A DNA stretch of 5,605 nucleotides from positions 1 through 5,605 of the forward strand of contig JAJRTI010000286.1 of assembly GCA_024278415.1 (NCBI GenBank). The letters run 5' to 3'. The notes under the pieces were generated by a model. The model was given only the letters and a program-made list of their open reading frames with translations. It was not told the origin of the DNA and did no database searches. Made by a program: the position numbers and the translations under genes. Shown one piece after another: positions 1-4,855 of this stretch. How positions within the stretch are numbered: the stretch's first letter is position 1; each line of letters begins with the position of its first letter. The stretch is from Planctomycetota bacterium (GTDB lineage Bacteria; Planctomycetota; Brocadiia; JAJRTI01).

Positions 1-949
1 CGATGCTCACACCAACCTGCCGATCTTGCACGAGCAACCGCTTCAAGCATTCCGCGTACGCGCGCGCATCGGGCATCTGCGAGAGCACAGACTCGTCGCA
101 GGCCCGCTCCCGCTCGCCGCGCAGCCAGCGGTCGTATAGCCACAATAAGGGGTTGAGGAAGAACACGCGCTTGAGCGCCTGCTGAAGCACGTTCACCGCG
201 AAGTCGTTGCGCCACACGTGGGCCAGTTCGTGCGCGAGCACGCGCTCCGCGTCGGACGGGTCTATCTCGGCGGCCGACTCCGGCAGCAGCACCCAGTGCC
301 GCCACAGGCCGAGCGTGACCGGCGACTGCACGCGGTCCGATACGCGCAGCACCACGCGCGACCGCGGGCAGATGCGCTCGCGCAGCCGCTCGAACAGCGC
401 CGCGAGATGGGCGTCGCCGACGACCTGCGCCCGATGCGCGGTTCGCGTGACGAGTATCAGCGCGACGGCGAGTTGGAGCAGCAGGCCGCCGGCGCAAGCC
501 AGATACGCGATCGTGGCCGCGACGATGCCGAGCTTGCGCCAATCCCGCGGCGCGGGCGCGGCCGGTGGCGGTGTGAGCGATGCGGGTGCAGGCATTGGCA
601 TGGGCATTGATGTGGCCACGGATACCGGCGCAGGCAACTGCTCGGCCGTTGTGTCGGCGACGGGTTCTTTGGCTCCCTCACCCGGCCCTGGCGCCGTCGC
701 GATTCGTTGTACCGGCAGGGGCGGCAGCACAGGCAGCGCCACCTTGCCCATGCACAATGGCCACAGCGCAACCACGACCAGACCCGCAAGCCCACACAGG
801 CCAACAAAGTGACGAGAAGCCGCGCGATGATGGCGCAGCGCGACGAGCAGTAGCGCCAACACCGCGAGCAGTGCCGCGTGCCGGAGGCAGGTCGCCCCGA
901 GGTATTGCCACAGAGGACCGCTCCATTCCGCGATCGCGTCCGCGTTCAT
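1..949 (-). CDS. BlaR1/MecR1-like M56 family zinc metallopeptidase, 3' end outside window
   Basis: This is the N-terminal 316 codons of a membrane-embedded zinc peptidase of the M56 (BlaR1/MecR1) family; the frame runs open off the window at base 1. Hydrophobic segments lie at about residues 25-38, 48-67 and 140-167. A Pro/Ala-rich stretch at about 70-136 lies between the second and third. The zinc motif HELAH is at 240-244, followed by RND at 247-249. The downstream E-R-A-C-D motif at 281-285 supplies the expected third ligand, Glu281. In the known family the peptidase responds to a signal and leads to inactivation of the partner BlaI repressor; the ligand here cannot be told, because any fourth membrane segment and sensor domain lie outside the window. 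The ATG at 949-947 overlaps the blaI TGA (948-946) as ATGA, implying translational coupling. Family call is firm; beta-lactam sensing is not shown. Confidence 0.9.
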   Translation of the reverse strand, partial: MNADAIAEWSGPLWQYLGATCLRHAALLAVLALLLVALRHHRAASRHFVGLCGLAGLVVVALWPLCMGKVALPVLPPLPVQRIATAPGPGEGAKEPVADTTAEQLPAPVSVATSMPMPMPAPASLTPPPAAPAPRDWRKLGIVAATIAYLACAGGLLLQLAVALILVTRTAHRAQVVGDAHLAALFERLRERICPRSRVVLRVSDRVQSPVTLGLWRHWVLLPESAAEIDPSDAERVLAHELAHVWRNDFAVNVLQQALKRVFFLNPLLWLYDRWLRGERERACDESVLSQMPDARAYAECLKRLLVQDRQVGVSI

Positions 950-1320
950 GGCGCGTCCTCCTCGCCGATGACGCGCTTGAGCTTGCGTAGCTCGTCGTCC
1001 GACAGTCCCTTCACTTCCCCAAGCCCCACGAGCACCCCCTCGACCGATCCGTCGAACACGCGGTCGACGAGGTCAGCCAGGTGGTCCCGCAGCGTGCGCG
1101 AGCGTGAGACCTTGGGATAGTAGACATACGCCCGGTCCTCCACGTCGTGGGCCAGCAGGCCCTTGCGCTCCAGGTGGTTGAGCATGGTCTGGATGGTCGT
1201 GTACGCGCGCCGGCCCTTGATCGTCTTCTGCACGTCGTACACCGACCCCCTTCCCAGCTTCCACAGCGCCTTCATCACCTCCAACTCTCGTTCGCCGAGC
1301 AACACGTGCTTCTTCGCCAT
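946..1320 (-). CDS. blaI: BlaI/MecI/CopY-family transcriptional repressor
   Basis: The gene encodes a 124-residue winged-helix repressor, the usual length for BlaI/MecI. The N-terminal DNA-binding domain (about 5-75) shows the family pattern: LGERELEVMKALW at 8-20, SVYDVQ at 26-31, the recognition-helix region AYTTIQTMLNHLERKGLL at 39-56, and the wing AYVYYPKVSR at 64-73. The C-terminal part (about 76-118) is the helical dimerisation region, with the family-typical VFDGS at 88-92 and LSDDEL at 106-111. Known relatives bind operator dyads as dimers and are cleaved or released when the partner M56 peptidase is activated. The ATG has a GGAG eight bases upstream. It is the first gene of an operon with the M56 gene and probably represses its own promoter through the dyad at 1347-1368. 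The symbol marks the family; control of a beta-lactamase is not implied. Confidence 0.93.
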   Translation of the reverse strand: MAKKHVLLGERELEVMKALWKLGRGSVYDVQKTIKGRRAYTTIQTMLNHLERKGLLAHDVEDRAYVYYPKVSRSRTLRDHLADLVDRVFDGSVEGVLVGLGEVKGLSDDELRKLKRVIGEEDAP

Positions 1321-1346
1321 GCGTTCTTCTCCATTCCCTACTGTGT

Positions 1347-1368
1347 TAGTCCTAACGGCTTAGGAGTA
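1347..1368. promoter_or_regulatory. Candidate BlaI operator dyad overlapping the blaI -10 box
   Basis: TAGTCCTAA and TTAGGAGTA face each other across the four bases CGGC. The inner six bases of each arm (TCCTAA/TTAGGA) are perfectly complementary, and the full nine-base arms differ at one position. The dyad covers part of the -10 box and the expected start site of the blaI promoter, where a repressor would block initiation. Known BlaI/MecI operators are similar AT-rich dyads with TAGT/ACTA-like ends, so autoregulation is a reasonable inference. An overlapping smaller dyad, GTTAG-TC-CTAAC, lies at 1345-1356. Confidence 0.6.
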
Positions 1369-1392
1369 TACCCCCTAGTGCGTAGTTGTCAA
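1365..1392 (-). promoter_or_regulatory. Strong sigma-70-type promoter of the blaI-M56 operon
   Basis: Read on the minus strand, a perfect TTGACA (1392-1387) is followed after 16 bases by TATACT (1370-1365), a 5/6 match to TATAAT. Transcription would start near 1358, giving a leader of about 38 bases before the blaI ATG at 1320. This is the best promoter match in the window. It is a sequence match only; no start site has been mapped. Confidence 0.75.
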
Positions 1393-1444
1393 GGATCTTT
1401 TCTTGTCGTGGGCGATAGCGAAGGTTCGCCTCAGACCGACAAGG

Positions 1445-1514
1445 TGGAGCGGAAGGCCTTCGCATTCCGCCCCCCGGACGGTAACGACACGGAAAGCGAA
1501 GGCCTTCCGCTCCA
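1445..1514. repeat. 25-bp imperfect inverted repeat with 20-base loop
   Basis: The arms 1445-1469 and 1490-1514 are complementary at 24 of 25 positions, with an uninterrupted 18-bp core (1446-1463 with 1496-1513). The loop is 20 bases. Each arm contains GAGCGGAAGGCC, which recurs in inverse orientation at 4741-4752. This points to a dispersed repeat family rather than a gene-specific structure. It sits between two divergent promoters with no T-run, so a terminator role is unlikely. Confidence 0.75.
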
Positions 1515-1557
1515 GCGCGTCTCGATACTCACTTGCTGCGTTCTTGGGCGGTGCTCC

Positions 1558-1585
1558 TTGCCGAGCGACGCTCGCCGGCTACAAT
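1558..1585 (+). promoter_or_regulatory. Candidate promoter of the flavin reductase gene
   Basis: TTGCCG (1558-1563, 4/6 match to TTGACA) and TACAAT (1580-1585, 5/6 match to TATAAT) are 16 bases apart. A start near 1592 would give a leader of about 57 bases before the ATG at 1649. This is a moderate match found by eye. Confidence 0.5.
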
Positions 1586-1648
1586 TGCAGATGCACGCCA
1601 CGCGTCTACGGTCGTCCGACTATCCACTCCCAACCGAAGGATCCCACC

Positions 1649-2158
1649 ATGAAGGAAGTCACGTTCGGCGAAGCGATGAAGCACAAGTACCCCGAATGGG
1701 TCGTGCTCGTGGTGACCCTCGACGACGCGGGCCAGGTCGACATCATGCCCGCGGGTTGGGCCATGATCGCGTCCGGCCAGCCGCCCATGTTTGCGGTCGC
1801 GATCGGCCACGGCCGTTATACACACGAACTCTTGTCCAAGGCGCAGGAGTTCGTCGTCGCGTTCCCCAGCCCAGGGCAAAAAGACGACATGCTCTACACC
1901 GGCACGCACTCCGGCCTGGACGTGGACAAGCTCGCGAACACGAGCTTCCAGACCGCGCCCGCCAGCCAGATCAGAACGCCCTTGCTGCAAGGCTGCATGG
2001 TGAATCTCGAATGCGTGCTCGACCACCAGAGCACGGCCGGGGACCATAGCATCTTCGTGGGCCGAGTCGTCGCGTCCCACGTGGACGAGCGCGTGCCGGC
2101 GCGGCTGGTGAACTTCGGCGGCAACCAGTTTGCCGCCGCGGAACCGGTGGGGAGGTGA
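1649..2158 (+). CDS. Flavin reductase-domain / flavoredoxin-like FMN-binding protein
   Basis: The gene encodes a 169-residue single-domain protein of the flavin reductase-like (split-barrel FMN-binding) family. Family features in order are VVLVVTLD at 18-25, IMPAGWAMIASGQPPMFAVAIG at 32-53 (the usual substrate/flavin-contact region with the PP pair), R56-Y-T58 followed by EFVVAFPSP at 67-75, SGLDVDKL at 88-95, PLLQGCMVNLEC at 111-122, and GDHSIFVGRVV at 131-141. Relatives bind FMN and act as flavin reductases or small electron carriers in the cytoplasm; the exact donor and acceptor cannot be told. The ATG at 1649 is chosen because GAAGGA lies seven bases upstream and family homology begins just after it. 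The frame stays open back to 1403, but the upstream part looks non-coding. It converges on the broken iron-sulfur flavoprotein gene, a possible redox partner. Confidence 0.85.
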   Translation: MKEVTFGEAMKHKYPEWVVLVVTLDDAGQVDIMPAGWAMIASGQPPMFAVAIGHGRYTHELLSKAQEFVVAFPSPGQKDDMLYTGTHSGLDVDKLANTSFQTAPASQIRTPLLQGCMVNLECVLDHQSTAGDHSIFVGRVVASHVDERVPARLVNFGGNQFAAAEPVGR

Positions 2159-2168
2159 GTGCGGTTGG

Positions 2169-2744
2169 CTACGCGTTCAACTTCTTCAGCGCCCACGCCA
2201 TGTTCTGCCCCAGCGTCTGCATGGTCTTCACGCCCTCTTCGTCGTCCTTCACTTCGCCCTTGCCCATGCCGAAGGCCATGTTCCAGTAGATCGAACTGAC
2301 GATCACCATCTGGCCGATCTGGAAGAAATGGTTCATGGTGTCGAACGCGTGGATCGAGCCGCCGCGGCGCACGGCCACTACCGCCGCGGCGACCTTGCGC
2401 TTGAGCAGATCGTCGTTGGCGCGGGACACGAGCCCCGCGCGGTCGATGAGCGCCTTCATTTCCGTGTACACGTCCGCGAAGTACGTGGGCGAGCCGAGCA
2501 AGATGCCGTCGGCCTCGACCATCTTCGTGATGCACTCGTTGGCCATGTCGTTATCGACCGCGCACTGGCCATTCTTCTTCTCGAAGCACTGGACGCACGC
2601 GGTGCAACCGCGGATCCTGTTGCCGTCGAGTTGCACGAGTTCGGTCTAGATGCCTTCCTTCTTCAATTCGTCGAGGACCATGTTGAGCATCATGGCCGTG
2701 TTGCCGTCCTTGCGCGGGCTGCCGTTGAATGCGACGACTTTCAT
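2169..2744 (-). pseudogene. Iron-sulfur flavoprotein / flavodoxin-fold NAD(P)H-dependent FMN reductase, interrupted by an in-frame amber codon
   Basis: From the ATG at 2744 the frame encodes 191 codons of a flavodoxin-fold iron-sulfur flavoprotein, but codon 33 (2648-2646) is TAG. Before the stop is the FMN phosphate-binding loop GSPRKDGNT (8-16). After it come the compact cysteine motif C47-x2-C50-x2-C53-x7-C61, typical of the Isf family and expected to hold a 4Fe-4S cluster, then GSPTYFADVYTEMKALIDRA (84-103). Known relatives move electrons between ferredoxin or NAD(P)H and acceptors through FMN and the cluster. A strong AGGAG six bases upstream supports the ATG. The 158 codons after the stop hold no further lesion, so the change is recent, a sequence error, or read through. 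Relatives commonly have Glu at this place, and GAG to TAG is one base. A GTG restart at 2636 would lose the FMN loop and is unlikely to be functional. Confidence 0.8.
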
Positions 2745-2898
2745 GGAGGTCTCCTGTGGGGCTTAGCGTGGGTCTGCGAAGCATAATGAGTAAGGCGTCA
2801 AACGTAATGATTGAGGCGCTGCAGGTCAAGGGCGACTCGCAGGCTTCGATCTCGCGTGGAGTCAAGAATGAGCCCGCAACCGGACTCAAGAATCCAGG

Positions 2899-2927
2899 TT
2901 GACAGCCGCCGGCACAGCGCATAAGAT
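2899..2927 (+). promoter_or_regulatory. Candidate promoter of the DUF3332-like lipoprotein gene
   Basis: A perfect TTGACA (2899-2904) is followed after 17 bases by TAAGAT (2922-2927, 4/6 match to TATAAT). Initiation near 2934 would give a leader of about 92 bases containing both hairpins at 2941-2990. A second TTGACA at 2995-3000 has no usable -10 and lies too close to the ATG. Confidence 0.5.
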
Positions 2928-2940
2928 TCGCAGTCTGAAG

Positions 2941-2990
2941 AGCCGCGCCCGCCTTGGCGCGGCTCGCCGGCGCACGCAGTGCGCGCCGGC
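2941..2990. repeat. Two tandem GC-rich hairpins ahead of the lipoprotein gene
   Basis: The first is a perfect 9-bp stem, AGCCGCGCC (2941-2949) with GGCGCGGCT (2956-2964), and a six-base loop. The second begins two bases later: GCCGGCGC (2966-2973) pairs perfectly with GCGCCGGC (2983-2990) around a nine-base loop. No T-run follows, so these are more likely REP-like dispersed units or leader structures than a terminator. Confidence 0.6.
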
Positions 2991-3013
2991 ACCTTTGACA
3001 AGCGTCCTTGGAC

Positions 3014-3019
3014 AAGGAG
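3014..3019 (+). promoter_or_regulatory. Ribosome-binding site that fixes the lipoprotein start
   Basis: AAGGAG lies six bases before the ATG at 3026. This selects 3026 over the in-frame TTG at 3008, which has no such site and would lengthen the signal peptide by six residues. Confidence 0.8.
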
Positions 3020-3025
3020 TTCGCT

Positions 3026-3577
3026 ATGAAGACGCGCAAGAGCCGTTGGGACTGTGTGCCTCGCTGGATTCTCGTGCTGATGTTTGCAGCTATCATCCCG
3101 ATGGCCTCGGGCTGCTACGGCCGGTTCCCGCTCACCAAGCTGGTGTACAAGTTCAACGGCGAAGTGAGCGAGAACAAGTGGGTCAAGTCCCTCGTCATGT
3201 GGGTGTTCGTCATCATCCCAGTCTATGGCGTCGCAACGCTCGTGGACGCGATCATCATCAACCTCATCGACTTCTGGACCGGCGGCGAGATCGCCGTGGG
3301 CAGTACCACCACGGCGGACGGCACCGAAGTCGCGTGGCGCCCATCAGAGGACGGCAAGGTGCTGCTCATCACCTTCTCGAAGGAAGGACAGGAGCTGAGC
3401 CGTATCCGCTTTGTGAAGGTCGATCAGACGCACTTCCAGGTCTTCGATGCAGACGGCCAACTGGCCGGCCTGGTCGAAAAGACCAGGGACGGGCGGCTGC
3501 TGCTCAAGGACGCGCAGGGCGTCACGCTCGAAACCGTGTCTATCGAGGGGCTCATGAAGCTGAAGAAGGCCGCGTAG
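3026..3577 (+). CDS. DUF3332-like lipoprotein
   Basis: The gene encodes a 183-residue predicted lipoprotein. The signal peptide has a basic start (K2, R4, K5, R7, R13), a hydrophobic core at about 14-25 and a lipobox A27-S-G-C30, so Cys30 would be lipid-modified after export. The mature part begins YGRFPLTKLVYKFNGEV (31-47). A hydrophobic region (about 53-81) contains IIPVYG (63-68) and leads into NLIDFWTGG (79-87). This order resembles the uncharacterised DUF3332 family; the name is from memory of its pattern. The C-terminal half (about 88-180) is polar with alternating strand-like segments and short G/D turns, suggesting a beta-rich periplasmic domain. Function is unknown. It is apparently monocistronic, with its own promoter candidate upstream and a strong hairpin 14 bases after the TAG stop. 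Confidence 0.8.
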   Translation: MKTRKSRWDCVPRWILVLMFAAIIPMASGCYGRFPLTKLVYKFNGEVSENKWVKSLVMWVFVIIPVYGVATLVDAIIINLIDFWTGGEIAVGSTTTADGTEVAWRPSEDGKVLLITFSKEGQELSRIRFVKVDQTHFQVFDADGQLAGLVEKTRDGRLLLKDAQGVTLETVSIEGLMKLKKAA

Positions 3578-3591
3578 CCCGCATTTCGAGT

Positions 3592-3629
3592 CCCCCCTGT
3601 CCCCCCTCTCAGGGGGGACCACAGGGGGG
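3592..3629. terminator. C-run/G-run hairpin between convergent genes, likely bidirectional terminator or dispersed repeat
   Basis: The left arm (3592-3607) contains two C6 runs and the right arm (3611-3629) two G6 runs, with a three-base CTC loop. Pairing is complete except for three extra bases in the right arm (GGGACCACAGGG against CCCTGTCCC). It lies 14 bases past the lipoprotein stop and 35 bases past the ROK stop, the place for a shared terminator. No clear T-run follows on either strand, so terminator function is inferred from position and stability. Confidence 0.6.
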
Positions 3630-3664
3630 TGGCTCATAAAACTGGACAACGCCGCCGGGCTCGG

Positions 3665-4597
3665 CTACCCATGCAGTTTGCTGAACGCGTACGCGGCCGC
3701 ACCGAGAATGCCGAAGTTGCTGCCGAGGCCGGAGGGCCGGATGTCCATCTTCGCGGTGGGAATCAGGCGCGCCCTGACCCGCCGGCGCACGTCATCGAAC
3801 AGGTAGTCGCCCGCGGCGGTGATGCCGCCCCCAAGCACGCACACGTCCGCGCTCAATGCGTTGGCAAAGTCCGCAATGAGCGCGGCGAGTGCGTCGTGCG
3901 CGGTGTTGATGATGCCGGCGGCCACGGCATTGCCCTGCTTCGCCAAGTCGTAGACCCACTTCGCGTCGGGGCCGCCCTTGCCCTTCGGCAGCAGGCCGCG
4001 GCCGATCGCGTCTTGGGCCATGCGCGAGATGCCGGTGTCGGACGCATACGCCTCGACGCAGCCGCGCTGGCCACATCCACACAGGGGAGCGTCGGGCAGG
4101 AAGTTAACGCAGATATGGCCGATCTCGAGCGTGTTGCGCGCGCCTTGGAAGTCCTGCCCGTTCACGCAGAGGCCGCCGCCGATGCCAGTGCCGAGCGTGA
4201 GCATGAGCATGCACTTGGCCCCCCTACCCGCGCCCCACATTACCTCGCCCGTCGAGAAGACTTGCGCGTCGTTGTTGATGAACGCCGGCTTGCCCACGCG
4301 CGCCTCGACGATCTTCTTGAGGTTCGCGTTGCCAAAGTTGGGGCAGTTGCACGGCGGGAACGCGAACTTGCCGCTCGGCAACACAATGCCTGGAGTGCCG
4401 ATGCCCACGGCCTCCGCGTCGGGATGCTTCTTGAGCAGATCCCCGGCCATGGCCGCGAGGTCTTCGCCAATCTGTTCGCCAGTGCGCTGGCCGCCGGTCT
4501 TCTTGCCCTTGTGCTTGAGCAGCAGCTTGCCTTGGTCGGAGACCACTCCGCCCTTGAGGTTCGTTCCGCCGAAGTCGATTCCGATGGCGCATCTCAC
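3665..4597 (-). CDS. ROK-family sugar kinase (glucokinase-like)
   Basis: The gene encodes a complete 310-residue ROK kinase, the usual length for the family, which phosphorylates a hexose or amino sugar with ATP in the cytoplasm. The N-terminal phosphate loop IGIDFGGTNLKGG is at 5-17 and GIGTPGIV at 65-72. FINNDAQ at 106-112 contains the likely catalytic base Asp110. The second phosphate motif LTLGTGIGGGL is at 133-143. EIGH (158-161) with CGCGQRGCVE (173-182) forms the ROK zinc signature, with likely ligands His161, Cys173, Cys175 and Cys180. VLGGGI at 254-259 is the adenosine-side motif. There is no N-terminal helix-turn-helix, so this is a kinase rather than a NagC/XylR-type repressor. The start is GTG at 4597, with GAGGAGG eight bases upstream. 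Substrate cannot be fixed; glucose is the commonest. It ends in TAG and converges on the lipoprotein gene. Confidence 0.92.
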   Translation of the reverse strand: MRCAIGIDFGGTNLKGGVVSDQGKLLLKHKGKKTGGQRTGEQIGEDLAAMAGDLLKKHPDAEAVGIGTPGIVLPSGKFAFPPCNCPNFGNANLKKIVEARVGKPAFINNDAQVFSTGEVMWGAGRGAKCMLMLTLGTGIGGGLCVNGQDFQGARNTLEIGHICVNFLPDAPLCGCGQRGCVEAYASDTGISRMAQDAIGRGLLPKGKGGPDAKWVYDLAKQGNAVAAGIINTAHDALAALIADFANALSADVCVLGGGITAAGDYLFDDVRRRVRARLIPTAKMDIRPSGLGSNFGILGAAAYAFSKLHG

Positions 4598-4605
4598 AGT
4601 GGTGT

Positions 4606-4612
4606 CCTCCTC
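4606..4612 (-). promoter_or_regulatory. Strong ribosome-binding site deciding the GTG start of the ROK kinase
   Basis: On the minus strand GAGGAGG (4612-4606) lies eight bases before GTG at 4597-4595. The phosphate loop begins four residues later, as in other ROK kinases. An ATG at 4592-4590 is out of frame. Confidence 0.8.
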
Positions 4613-4671
4613 GTCGTGAACGTGCTAGTGTCGCGTCATGCTTGTGCTGTCGCACCGTTGGCGGCACAGCG

Positions 4672-4685
4672 GATGAGGCCTCATC
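4672..4685. repeat. 14-bp perfect palindrome in the ROK leader
   Basis: GATGAGG is followed directly by CCTCATC with no spacer. It lies about 75 bases upstream of the ROK start. With no loop it is more likely a protein-binding site than a hairpin; no specific factor can be named. Confidence 0.5.
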
Positions 4686-4722
4686 TGGCCTGCGCGGCGA
4701 GAGCGCAAGGACTGCCACGCGC

Positions 4723-4803
4723 TTGTAGTAGCCCCGTGAGGGCCTTCCGCTCGGGTGGCAAATCGCCAGCGCCGCTAGGGCGCCCTTACGGTCGCCACTA
4801 CAA
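4723..4803. repeat. Long dyad element upstream of the ROK kinase, likely a dispersed repeat or structured leader
   Basis: The ends 4723-4743 and 4782-4803 form an imperfect stem of about 20 pairs. In the minus-strand RNA, UUGUAGUGGC pairs with GCUACUACAA with one G-U, then after a small internal loop CCGU pairs with ACGG and GGGC with GCCC. The apical part holds TGGC-AAATC-GCCA (4756-4768) and a copy of GGCCTTCCGCTC (4741-4752) shared with the inverted repeat at 1445-1514. GGCGACC-GTAA-GGGCGCC can also fold locally on the minus strand, so two alternative folds are possible. Confidence 0.6.
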
Positions 4804-4827
4804 ACGGGCGGCGCGCAAAGGGCCGCT

Positions 4828-4855
4828 ATTGTAAGGAAGGGGTGAATGGAGTCAA
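4828..4855 (-). promoter_or_regulatory. Candidate promoter for the ROK kinase, overlapping the aldolase stop codon
   Basis: On the minus strand TTGACT (4855-4850, 5/6) and TACAAT (4833-4828, 5/6) are 16 bases apart. The TGA within TTGACT is the aldolase stop codon (4854-4852). A start near 4821 would give the ROK gene a leader of about 224 bases that contains the dyad at 4723-4803 and the palindrome at 4672-4685. Confidence 0.5.

Larger units (their letters stand above)
1321..1648. other. Divergent intergenic region between blaI and the flavin reductase gene
   Basis: This 328-base non-coding stretch separates two divergently transcribed genes. From left to right it holds the blaI ribosome-binding site, the BlaI dyad and minus-strand promoter (1347-1392), the long inverted repeat (1445-1514), and the plus-strand promoter and leader of the flavin reductase gene (1558-1648). 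Open frames crossing it show no recognisable protein and are best explained by high GC content. Confidence 0.7.
2745..3025. other. Divergent intergenic region upstream of the iron-sulfur flavoprotein and lipoprotein genes
   Basis: The region is 281 bases with no supported gene. It holds the ribosome-binding site of the minus-strand flavoprotein gene (2751-2755), a 12-base direct repeat with one mismatch (2858-2869 and 2882-2893, starts 24 bases apart), a plus-strand promoter candidate (2899-2927), two tandem hairpins (2941-2990) and the lipoprotein ribosome-binding site. I found no convincing promoter for the minus-strand gene here. Confidence 0.6.

Noticed and set aside
207..812. Plus-strand open frames opposite the M56 peptidase
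   Set aside because: The minus strand encodes HELAH and the other M56 motifs in a continuous frame; the plus-strand products are Arg/Ser/Ala-rich shadows.
1..1392. A beta-lactam resistance operon
   Set aside because: Only the regulator and peptidase are visible; no beta-lactamase or penicillin-binding protein gene is present, and BlaI/M56 pairs often control other genes.
1445..1514. The long inverted repeat as an intrinsic terminator
   Set aside because: It lies between divergent genes, upstream of both, and has no T-run on either side.
1403..1648. Longer N-terminus for the flavin reductase protein
   Set aside because: The frame is open but the added sequence crosses the inverted repeat and the promoter, lacks a ribosome-binding site, and family homology begins after 1649.
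1147..2049. 300-codon plus-strand open frame crossing blaI, the intergenic region and the flavin reductase gene
   Set aside because: It overlaps two well-supported genes in other frames, crosses two promoters and a long inverted repeat, and its product has no family-like sequence.
2169..2636. Iron-sulfur flavoprotein starting at GTG 2636 as a normal short gene
   Set aside because: It would lack the first beta-strand and the GSPRKDGNT FMN loop, whose coding sequence is intact just upstream in the same frame behind a strong AGGAG site.
2646..2648. Genome-wide recoding of UAG as a sense codon
   Set aside because: Three genes in the window (iron-sulfur flavoprotein, lipoprotein, ROK kinase) end in TAG at the lengths expected for their families.
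3629..4834. 401-codon open frame on the plus strand opposite the ROK kinase
   Set aside because: It runs antisense to a gene with every ROK motif, has an Arg/Ala/Gly-rich composition typical of GC-rich shadow frames, and shows no recognisable domain or ribosome-binding site.
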